Positions 7,615-13,645 of a stretch of 14,615 nucleotides of DNA are shown here, piece by piece. A model generated the notes under the pieces. It made no database searches. It was not told where the DNA came from and saw only the letters and a list, made by a program, of their open reading frames with translations. The stretch lies in the NCBI GenBank assembly GCA_017640265.1, contig JAGFVZ010000024.1, forward strand, positions 1 through 14,615, read 5' to 3'. The translations under genes and the position numbers were made by a program. How positions within the stretch are numbered: the stretch's first letter is position 1; each line of letters opens with the position of its first letter. This DNA is from Anoxypelagibacter denitrificans. Lineage in GTDB: Bacteria > Pseudomonadota > Alphaproteobacteria > Pelagibacterales > Pelagibacteraceae.

Positions 7615-7695
7615 GCATACCAGCCATATATTTTTTTATAGTATAAAAATCATAAAATTTGGTAATGTTCCTTAAATATTTAAACAATTTAAAGG
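7615..7695 (+). promoter_or_regulatory. Possible structured glnA leader with Shine-Dalgarno-sequestering hairpin
   Basis: Two adjacent foldable elements lie between the candidate TATAAT and the glnA start. Hairpin 1 pairs GCATACCA (7615-7622) with TGGTAATGT (7660-7668), with one bulged base. Its loop contains an inner AT stem, TTTTTA (7633-7638) with TAAAAA (7644-7649). Hairpin 2 pairs CCTTAAA (7670-7676) with TTTAAAGG (7688-7695), again with one bulge, and so buries the AAAGG Shine-Dalgarno sequence (7691-7695) that lies 6 nt before the ATG. In addition, AGCC (7622-7625) could pair with GGCT (7694-7697) as an alternative or pseudoknot contact; its A is also the last base of the left arm of hairpin 1. 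The layout resembles a cis-regulatory RNA. AT-rich sequence forms chance stems, so this remains a hypothesis. Confidence 0.33.
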
Positions 7696-7701
7696 CTTTT
7701 T

Positions 7702-9108
7702 ATGAGTGCTGGCGCTGTACTTAAATTAATGAAAGAGAAAGAGATTGAATACGTAGATCTCAGATTTACTGATCCGAGAGGAAAACTTCAGCACTTGACC
7801 ATGGACGGAAAGGTTGTGGATGAGGAAATGTTGAATGTAGGAGTTTACTTTGATGGTTCTTCCATAGCCGGTTGGAAAGCAATTAATGAATCTGACATGA
7901 TTTTAAAACCGGATCTTGAAAGACAAGTTGTAGATCCTTTTACTTCTCATAATACTCTTATCTTGTTCTGCGATGTATTAGATGCTGTAAAAAAAGATCC
8001 TTATGAACGTGATCCTAGAAGTACTGCAAAAAAAGCTGAAGCCTATTTAAAAAAATCTGGCATTGGTGACAAAGCTAATTTTGGTCCAGAAGCTGAATTT
8101 TTTGTTTTCGATGATGTTCGATATAAAAATGATATGAATGAAACTGGCTTCGTTATAGATAGCTCTGAAGGTCCTTATAACACTGGAAAAAAATATGAAA
8201 ACGGAAATATGGGACATCGTCCTGGAATTAAGGGCGGATATTTTCCTGTACCTCCTGTTGATGCTGCTCAGGATATGAGAAGTGAATTTTTAAAAGTTTT
8301 AAAAGACATGGGTATTAAAGCTGAAAAACATCACCACGAAGTTGCGCCAAGTCAACATGAACTTGGAATGGTTTACGATACATTAACAACTCAAGCAGAC
8401 AATTTACAACTTTATAAATATGGCGTTCATATGGTTGCTCATTCTTTTGGAAAGACAGCAACTTTTATGCCAAAGCCAGTCAAAGGTGACAATGGTTCAG
8501 GCATGCATGTGCATCAATCTTTATGGAAAGGAAACACAGCTTTATTTTCCGGAAATAAATATGCTGGATTATCCGACACAGCCTTACATTACATAGGTGG
8601 AATTTTAAAACACGCAAAAGCAATTAATGGTCTTACTAATGGTATAACAAATAGTTACAAAAGGTTGATTCCAGGTTTTGAAGCGCCAGTATTATTAGTT
8701 TACTCTGCAAGGAATAGATCAGCTTCTTGTAGAATACCTATTGTAACGAATAAAAATGCAACTAGATGTGAAGTTCGATTTCCTGATGCTGCTAGCAATC
8801 CTTATTTAAGTTTTGCTGCAATGCTAATGGCAGGAATAGATGGTATTAAAAACAAAATTGATCCAGGAAAACCTTTGGACAAAGATTTATATGCATTAAG
8901 TGAATCTGAAGTTAAAAAAATACCTACCGTCTGTGGTTCGTTAAGAGAGGCGATGGAGAATTTAGACAGAGATAGAAAATTCCTAACTCAAGGTGAGGTA
9001 TTTACTGATGATCAGATAGATGCTTATATAGCTTTGAAATTTGAAGAAATTTACAAACTCGAACACACACCGCATCCTATAGAGTTTGATATGTATTACA
9101 GTTGCTAG
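7702..9108 (+). CDS. glnA: Glutamine synthetase, class I
   Basis: This is the cytoplasmic dodecameric enzyme that makes glutamine from glutamate, ammonium and ATP. The 468 residues match the GSI-beta length. Visible motifs: the beta-grasp segment YFDGSSIAGW at 49-58; the metal and substrate motif FGPEAEFFVF at 127-136; HHEVAPSQHE at 211-220; the ATP-binding KPVKGDNGSGMHVHQS at 258-273; RNRSASCRIP at 337-346 and RCEVRFPDA at 355-363 in the active site. The adenylylation tyrosine is Y397 in DLYALSESE, where most enzymes read close to NLYDLPPEE. The start has an AAAGG Shine-Dalgarno sequence 6 nt upstream. It is the only plus-strand gene, has no glnB partner next to it, and ends 2 nt before the stop of the convergent 62-codon gene. 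Confidence 0.98.
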   Translation: MSAGAVLKLMKEKEIEYVDLRFTDPRGKLQHLTMDGKVVDEEMLNVGVYFDGSSIAGWKAINESDMILKPDLERQVVDPFTSHNTLILFCDVLDAVKKDPYERDPRSTAKKAEAYLKKSGIGDKANFGPEAEFFVFDDVRYKNDMNETGFVIDSSEGPYNTGKKYENGNMGHRPGIKGGYFPVPPVDAAQDMRSEFLKVLKDMGIKAEKHHHEVAPSQHELGMVYDTLTTQADNLQLYKYGVHMVAHSFGKTATFMPKPVKGDNGSGMHVHQSLWKGNTALFSGNKYAGLSDTALHYIGGILKHAKAINGLTNGITNSYKRLIPGFEAPVLLVYSARNRSASCRIPIVTNKNATRCEVRFPDAASNPYLSFAAMLMAGIDGIKNKIDPGKPLDKDLYALSESEVKKIPTVCGSLREAMENLDRDRKFLTQGEVFTDDQIDAYIALKFEEIYKLEHTPHPIEFDMYYSC

Positions 9109-9147
9109 TTTTATTTTTTGCTTTTTAAAATTTTTTCGTCAGCAACT
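9100..9147. repeat. Inverted repeat across the glnA / small-gene convergent junction
   Basis: AGTTGCT (9100-9106) and AGCAACT (9141-9147) form a perfect 7-bp inverted repeat around a 34-nt T-rich centre that contains both stop codons. On the plus strand it is followed by CTATTTTTATTT. It could be part of a weak terminator for glnA, but the loop is long and the tract after it is interrupted. No better terminator is seen at this junction. Confidence 0.25.
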
Positions 9148-9299
9148 CTATTTTTATTTACACCTTTTTTAATAGTGTAATCTAAAGTTCCGTGAGCACC
9201 GGCTTCTACAGCCTTGCGTTGAGTTCTGAACAACTTCTTCTCTTTGGCTTGCTCTACCAGTTTATTAGAATGCTCTACCAAATGTTTTTTGTCTCTCAT
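9111..9299 (-). CDS. Small basic protein of unknown function (62 aa)
   Basis: I do not recognise this protein. It has 62 residues, no cysteine and no hydrophobic segment long enough for a membrane helix. It is strongly basic (14 Lys and 4 Arg against 8 Asp/Glu). The first two thirds look helical (HLVEHSNKLVEQAKEKKLFR at 6-25, then TQRKAVEAGA), followed by a lysine-rich tail ending KSKK. The composition would suit RNA, ribosome or nucleoid binding, but no family motif supports that. It starts with ATG at 9297-9299 without a Shine-Dalgarno sequence and lies 45 bp after sufA. It may be the last cistron of the SUF operon or be read from its own promoter-like sequence (9308-9335). The codon pattern is plausible and the frame fits neatly between two genes, so I think it is real. 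Confidence 0.7.
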   Translation of the reverse strand: MRDKKHLVEHSNKLVEQAKEKKLFRTQRKAVEAGAHGTLDYTIKKGVNKNRVADEKILKSKK

Positions 9300-9307
9300 G
9301 ACGAAAC

Positions 9308-9335
9308 ATTATAAACAATTACAGATTGTATTCAA
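9308..9335 (-). promoter_or_regulatory. Candidate promoter of the 62-aa gene
   Basis: In the gap after sufA the minus strand reads TTGAAT (9330-9335), 16 bp, TATAAT (9308-9313). The -10 is perfect and the -35 matches TTGACA at four of six positions. The -10 ends 8 nt before the ATG, so transcription would begin at or 1-3 nt before the start codon. A 13-bp palindrome, TGTATTCAATACA (9327-9339), overlaps the -35 and could be an operator or chance. Confidence 0.38.
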
Positions 9336-9344
9336 TACAGAGTA

Positions 9345-9680
9345 TCAAATTTTAAATGACTCTCCGCAACCACAACGTTCCGTTTCATTAGGGTTTTTGA
9401 ATACAAATCGAGAAGAAAACTCCTCTTTTTTGTAATCCATTTCTGTTCCCAACAGGTACATAATGGCATTAGGATCTATAAAAACTTTTACACCCTTGTC
9501 TTCAATAACTTCTTCATTTTTTTTGACTTCTTTTGCATATTCCATCATGTAAGACATTCCCGCACAACCGCCAGATTTAACTCCTACTCTAACACCGATG
9601 GCTGAATTATCTGCCTTAGACATTATCTCCTTAATTTTAGAAGCGGCGTTATCACTTAATTTGATTACTTGTTGGCTCAT
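9345..9680 (-). CDS. sufA: HesB/IscA/SufA-family Fe-S cluster carrier
   Basis: A-type carriers receive iron-sulfur clusters from the SufBCD scaffold and pass them to apoproteins. The 111-residue protein is full length and keeps all three cluster-binding cysteines: C39 in SGGCAGM and C103 and C105 in the C-terminal RCGCGESF. Its ATG at 9678-9680 overlaps the sufT stop as ATGA, showing operon membership and probable translational coupling. Sequence alone does not separate SufA from IscA or ErpA; the SUF operon position favours SufA. It is the last recognisable SUF gene before the 62-aa basic protein. Confidence 0.93.
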   Translation of the reverse strand: MSQQVIKLSDNAASKIKEIMSKADNSAIGVRVGVKSGGCAGMSYMMEYAKEVKKNEEVIEDKGVKVFIDPNAIMYLLGTEMDYKKEEFSSRFVFKNPNETERCGCGESFKI

Positions 9681-9979
9681 AAATTTAGTTCCAATTTTGC
9701 AGCTTCCGACATCTTTGATTTATCCCATGGAGGATCCCATACGAGATTCAATTTAACGTCAGAAACACCGTCGACCTTTGATATATAATCCTTCACCTGT
9801 TTTGGCAGACTATCAGCCACAGGACAATTTGGCGTGGTTAAAGTCATGTCAACATTAACCTCATTTTTATCATTAATCTCAAGTTTATATATTAAACCTA
9901 GTTCATAAACATTTACTGGTATTTCAGGATCATAAACTTTTTTGATTTGGTTTATTACCTTGTCTTTCAAATTACTCAT
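9677..9979 (-). CDS. sufT: SufT-type Fe-S maturation factor (MIP18/DUF59 domain)
   Basis: This is a single-domain protein of the MIP18/PaaD-like family, which assists maturation of iron-sulfur proteins. Recognisable segments (numbered from the chosen ATG) are YDPEIPVNVYELGLIY at about 16-31, MTLTTPNCPVADSLP at about 45-59 with the conserved cysteine, and WDPPWDKSKMSEAAK near the C-terminus. I chose the ATG at 9977-9979, which overlaps the sufU stop as TGATG and gives 100 residues. A TTG one codon earlier (9980-9982) is possible but less likely. The stop overlaps the sufA start by 4 bp. In SUF operons this gene commonly sits with sufS/sufU, consistent with its place here. Confidence 0.9.
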   Translation of the reverse strand: MSNLKDKVINQIKKVYDPEIPVNVYELGLIYKLEINDKNEVNVDMTLTTPNCPVADSLPKQVKDYISKVDGVSDVKLNLVWDPPWDKSKMSEAAKLELNL

Positions 9980-10449
9980 CAATCAATTTTTTCTGTATTC
10001 ACTGTTTCTTTTTTTCCTTCTGCGGCAGATATAAATGTGTGCCAGGCTAGGGTAGCACATTTCACACGCATTGGAAATTGTTTCACTCCAGATAGCGACA
10101 TCATTGTCACGTTCTCATTTTTGCTAACATTATTTATTGTTATTTTAGATCCCTCTCTAATCATAGTTAAAAATTCTGATATAATTTTTTTTGCTATATC
10201 AAAATCTTTCCCTTTTACAATCTCTGTCATAATCGATGCCGAAGCCATTGAGATAGCACACCCTTCTCCTTCGAATGAAACATCGATCACTTTTTTATTA
10301 TCATCCAATTTTAAAAATACGTGTACTTTATCACCGCAAAGCGGGTTGTATCCTTCTGCCTCTTTATTGAAACCGTCACATTTTTTTTTATTTCTAGGAT
10401 TCTTTCCGTGGTCTAATATTATTTCTTGATATAATTCTTTTAAATCCAT
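9979..10449 (-). CDS. sufU: SufU-type sulfur-transfer protein (NifU/IscU N-terminal fold)
   Basis: SufU accepts persulfide sulfur from SufS through a zinc-bound site and feeds the SufBCD scaffold. The 156-residue protein has C38 and D40 in NPLCGD, C64 in EGEGCAISMASAS and C131 in MRVKCATLAWHTF. The gap of 67 residues between the second and third cysteine is longer than the 43 of IscU and reflects the SufU-specific insertion. The IscU histidine before the third cysteine is replaced by lysine (K130), and the LPPVK motif recognised by HscA is missing. These points favour SufU over IscU. The ATG overlaps the sufS stop as TAATG. No sufE is seen in the visible operon. An A9 tract encodes three lysines at 10381-10389. 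Confidence 0.92.
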   Translation of the reverse strand: MDLKELYQEIILDHGKNPRNKKKCDGFNKEAEGYNPLCGDKVHVFLKLDDNKKVIDVSFEGEGCAISMASASIMTEIVKGKDFDIAKKIISEFLTMIREGSKITINNVSKNENVTMMSLSGVKQFPMRVKCATLAWHTFISAAEGKKETVNTEKID

Positions 10450-11666
10450 TATTTATTAAATATCTTGATACATTTCTTTATAGCTTTACTTAAGACATCT
10501 ATATCTTCTTTAGAATTATAAACTCCTAAAGATACTCTGGCAGTTGCGATCACACCCATTTTTTCATGTAAAATTTGACAACAATGATGTCCAGCTCTAA
10601 TAGCAACTCCGTCTTCATCTAAAATTGTTGCAATATCATGGGGGTGAATTCCTTTTATAGTAAATGAAATTATTGATCCTCTATTTTTAGGATCTCCAAT
10701 AATTTTTACTGAATTATTTTTTTTAAGTTCTTGTAATCCATATTCCGTAATTTCTTTTTCATGTTGCATAATATTTTTTATACCAACATCTTGGATAAAT
10801 CTTATCGACTCTGAGAATCCAACTACTTCTGCAGTCTGTAGTGTTCCTGCTTCATATTTTGTAGGACTTCCGGGAAAAGTAATATTGTCTTTTTTAACTT
10901 CCTGAATCATTCCTCCTCCGCCCTGATAAGGAGGAAGTTGGTCTACCCATTTCTTTTTGGCATACAAAATTCCAACTCCAGTTGGTCCGTACATTTTGTG
11001 ACATGACATCGCATAAAAATCACAGCCAAGTTCTTGCATATCTAATTTTAAATGTGGAGCACCCTGACAACCATCAACAAGAACTGGAATTTTTTTTGTT
11101 TGCGCTAAATCTACAATTTTTTTAACGGGAAGAATTGCACCAGTAACATTTGATAAATGAGTAATGCCAATAATTTTAGTTTTTTCTGTTATTAATTTTT
11201 TAATTTCATCAATTTCTACTTCACCTTTATCATTACACTTTGCAAATTTAATTACAGCACCCTTCTTCTGTCTTAGGAAATGCCAAGGCACATAATTTGA
11301 ATGATGTTCTAGTTCTGTTATTAAAATTTCATCTCCTTTATTAATAAATTTTTCTCCATAAGTTGATGCTACTAGATTCATTCCTTCAGTAGCATTCTTA
11401 GTAAAAATGATTTCTTCTCTTGATTTTGCGTTTATATATTTTTTTACCAAATCCCTTGTTTCTTCAAATCTATTAGTTGCTGTAACAGCCAAAGTATGAA
11501 GGCTTCTTCCAATATTTGAGAATTCTTTTGAATAAAATTTAGAAATTCTATCTATTACTCTTCCGGGTTTTTGAGATGAGTTAGCACTATCCAGATATAT
11601 CAATGGCTTTCCATTAATTTTGTTTTTAAAAATAGGAAATTGAGATTTAACAGATTCAATATCCAT
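10449..11666 (-). CDS. sufS: Cysteine desulfurase SufS (group II)
   Basis: This PLP enzyme converts cysteine to alanine and holds the sulfur as a persulfide. I chose the ATG at 11664-11666 (405 residues), which has an AAGGG Shine-Dalgarno sequence 7 nt upstream inside sufD and gives the normal start MDIESVKSQFPIF. A TTG ten codons earlier is less likely. Key residues: His pair 121-122 in ELEHHSNYVPW, D198 in VLVDGCQ, the PLP lysine K224 in SCHKMYGPTGVG, catalytic C362 in RAGHHCCQ, and R377 in TARVSLG. The short loop around the cysteine is of SufS (group II) type, not the longer IscS type. It overlaps sufD by 11 bp and sufU by 1 bp. Confidence 0.96.
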   Translation of the reverse strand: MDIESVKSQFPIFKNKINGKPLIYLDSANSSQKPGRVIDRISKFYSKEFSNIGRSLHTLAVTATNRFEETRDLVKKYINAKSREEIIFTKNATEGMNLVASTYGEKFINKGDEILITELEHHSNYVPWHFLRQKKGAVIKFAKCNDKGEVEIDEIKKLITEKTKIIGITHLSNVTGAILPVKKIVDLAQTKKIPVLVDGCQGAPHLKLDMQELGCDFYAMSCHKMYGPTGVGILYAKKKWVDQLPPYQGGGGMIQEVKKDNITFPGSPTKYEAGTLQTAEVVGFSESIRFIQDVGIKNIMQHEKEITEYGLQELKKNNSVKIIGDPKNRGSIISFTIKGIHPHDIATILDEDGVAIRAGHHCCQILHEKMGVIATARVSLGVYNSKEDIDVLSKAIKKCIKIFNK

Positions 11667-12909
11667 GAATTTGCCCTTGTAGTTTGCTCTTAACAAATTT
11701 TTTAACCGAATTACTTTTAATCATATCGACTACTTCGTTCAAAAAACCATCTATTAATAATCTTACTGCTTCTTTTCTATTCAATCCTCGTGACATTAAA
11801 TAATAAATTGAATCTTCATCCACGCTTCCCGAGGTAACACCGTGGGAACATTTAACGTCATCTGCATAAATTTCTAGCTCGGGTTTGGAATTAAATTCGG
11901 AACTATCACTTAACAGCAATGCTTTACTTAATTGATAAGCATTTGTTTTCTGAGCAATATCTTTTACATAAATTTTTCCTTGGTAAACTCCTTTTCCATC
12001 TGAACCTAAAACATTCTTAACTTTTTGATAACTTTTGCAACTGGGAGCTACATGGTTCATTTTGGTTTTGATTTCTTGATGATCACTTTTGTTTAAAAAT
12101 GAAGCAGATTGCAAAATACATTCACTATCTTCTCCTTCTAAATTAAATTCCAAATCCAATTTATTGAACTTTGATCCTGATGGAAAAATAAAAGCAGAAT
12201 ATTTTGATCTTGATGATAATTTGTTTTTTGAAAATTTGTGAAAATATCCTTCGTTTTTATCATTTTGAATAAATATATTTTTGTACACAGCATTATTTTC
12301 TAAAATGATGTTTTCATAAACATTATTCATAAATTTGTATTTTGAGTCGTTAACTACAAGATCAATGGTATGTAGTTCTGAATTTTCTCCAATTTTTATT
12401 TTATTTCTGCTGTTTAAAATATTTTCCTTTAAGTCCTTAGTAAATAAGTTGTAAACGATTAGTGCTTTTTTAAACTTATAGTTATCTTCCACCTCCACAT
12501 CATAACCTTTGTCTGATAAAGCGTGATTAAGGTAAATTAGAGGATTGTCTTTATTTTCCTGTAAAAAATTATCATTTTTAAAATTTTTAATTCTAACTCT
12601 ATTTTTGTCTTCAAATTTAAAATTACTCGATTTTAACTCTCCATTTACAACTACTATATAATTATGATCAAAATCTTTTATTAGATTAATTTTTTTTACT
12701 TTAGAATTTACTTTATTTACGTTTAATTTTTTAAAATTCTTCTGAACTATTTCTCTTAAATCTGAGAACTTCCAATCTTCCTGTTTCTTGTTTGGAAATC
12801 CTTTTGCATTAAAAAGATTTAGATTATTAATCCTGAAGTCTCTTTCTACCTTGCCTATTTTTTTAATTTTATCAATCTCTTTAGAATTGATTTTAAAATT
12901 CTCTATCAT
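11656..12909 (-). CDS. sufD: SUF scaffold subunit SufD
   Basis: SufD pairs with SufB and the ATPase SufC to build clusters and is linked to iron entry. The 417-residue protein shows the N-terminal family segment FPNKKQEDWKFSDLREI at about 38-54, a long beta-helix core of low conservation, and a well-conserved C-terminal part. That part includes YADDVKCSHGVTSG with the conserved C354 and H356, then YYLMSRGLNRKEAVRLL and the end of the helical domain. The start ATG at 12907-12909 is 1 nt after the sufC stop, without a Shine-Dalgarno sequence, so coupling to sufC translation is likely. Its last codons contain the Shine-Dalgarno sequence and start of sufS. The core is notably rich in Lys, Asn and Phe, in keeping with the AT bias. 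Confidence 0.95.
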   Translation of the reverse strand: MIENFKINSKEIDKIKKIGKVERDFRINNLNLFNAKGFPNKKQEDWKFSDLREIVQKNFKKLNVNKVNSKVKKINLIKDFDHNYIVVVNGELKSSNFKFEDKNRVRIKNFKNDNFLQENKDNPLIYLNHALSDKGYDVEVEDNYKFKKALIVYNLFTKDLKENILNSRNKIKIGENSELHTIDLVVNDSKYKFMNNVYENIILENNAVYKNIFIQNDKNEGYFHKFSKNKLSSRSKYSAFIFPSGSKFNKLDLEFNLEGEDSECILQSASFLNKSDHQEIKTKMNHVAPSCKSYQKVKNVLGSDGKGVYQGKIYVKDIAQKTNAYQLSKALLLSDSSEFNSKPELEIYADDVKCSHGVTSGSVDEDSIYYLMSRGLNRKEAVRLLIDGFLNEVVDMIKSNSVKKFVKSKLQGQIHGY

Positions 12910-12910
12910 T

Positions 12911-13645
12911 TTAATTTATTTTTTTGTAACCTTTTTTTTCTAATTCTTCAGCTAACTCCATGCAGCCAGATTTTATAATTTTTCCATCAGATAATACGTG
13001 CACAAAGTCTGGGTTAATATAATCCAACAATCTTTGATAATGGGTTATTACTAGGAAAGATTTTTTTTTATCTCGAGATGAATTAACTCCATCAGCAATA
13101 ATTTTTAGTGCATCTATATCCAAACCAGAGTCTGTCTCGTCTAGTATAACAAGATTCGGATCCAATACTTTCATTTGTAAAATTTCATTTTTTTTCTTTT
13201 CTCCTCCAGAAAAACCAACATTAAGTTGTCTGGATAACATTTTTTCATCTATCCCAAGTTCAGATGATTTTTCTTTTAAAAGTTTTAAAAATGACAGAGT
13301 GTCTAATTCTTTTTCACCTCTTGCTTTTCTAACTTTGTTGAGAGATGTTTTTAAAAAATTGTTTGTATTTACACCGGGTATTTCTGTTGGGTATTGAAAG
13401 GCTAAAAAGATACCCTTTTGAGCTCTTTCATCAATAGAAATTTCTTTTAGACTTTTGCCTTGATATTTTAATTCGCCAGAAATCTCATATCCATTTTTTC
13501 CCGAAAGAACATTGGCCAAAGTACTTTTGCCGGAACCATTGGGCCCCATGATTGCATGTAATTCCCCAGGTTTTATAGTTATATCTAACCCTTTAAGAAT
13601 ATCTTTGTTGTTTATAGAAGCTTTTAAGTTTTTGATTTCTAACAT
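12911..13645 (-). CDS. sufC: SUF scaffold ATPase SufC
   Basis: SufC is the ABC-type ATPase of the SufBCD complex; it is cytoplasmic and has no membrane domain. The 244-residue protein has every ATPase motif: Walker A GPNGSGKST at 34-42, Q-loop Q84 in AFQYP, signature FSGGEKKK at 145-152, Walker B LVILDE at 165-170 with E170, D-loop SGLD at 173-176, and switch H202 in VITHYQ. The QYPTEIPGV and ETDSGLDIDAL stretches are characteristic of SufC within ABC ATPases. The ATG overlaps the sufB stop (TAATG), and purine-rich sequence at the sufB end can serve as ribosome-binding site. An A9 tract lies at 13061-13069. Confidence 0.97.
   Translation of the reverse strand: MLEIKNLKASINNKDILKGLDITIKPGELHAIMGPNGSGKSTLANVLSGKNGYEISGELKYQGKSLKEISIDERAQKGIFLAFQYPTEIPGVNTNNFLKTSLNKVRKARGEKELDTLSFLKLLKEKSSELGIDEKMLSRQLNVGFSGGEKKKNEILQMKVLDPNLVILDETDSGLDIDALKIIADGVNSSRDKKKSFLVITHYQRLLDYINPDFVHVLSDGKIIKSGCMELAEELEKKGYKKIN

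Noticed and set aside
7672..7683. 12-bp palindrome TTAAATATTTAA upstream of glnA as an operator
   Set aside because: Pure A/T palindromes of this size are expected in such AT-rich DNA; it also overlaps the leader hairpin, which explains part of the symmetry.
7586..7701. Sigma-54 promoter for glnA
   Set aside because: No GG-N10-GC element was found on the plus strand; the nearest GG...GC on the minus strand has the wrong spacing.
9980..9982. TTG start one codon upstream of the sufT ATG
   Set aside because: The adjacent ATG makes a standard TGATG overlap and needs no rare start codon.
9947..10429. Plus-strand open frame of 160 codons opposite sufU
   Set aside because: Antisense of sufU, whose cysteines and spacing are conserved.
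11667..11696. TTG start extending sufS by ten codons
   Set aside because: The extension lies inside sufD and lacks family similarity; the ATG at 11664-11666 has a good Shine-Dalgarno sequence and a normal SufS N-terminus.
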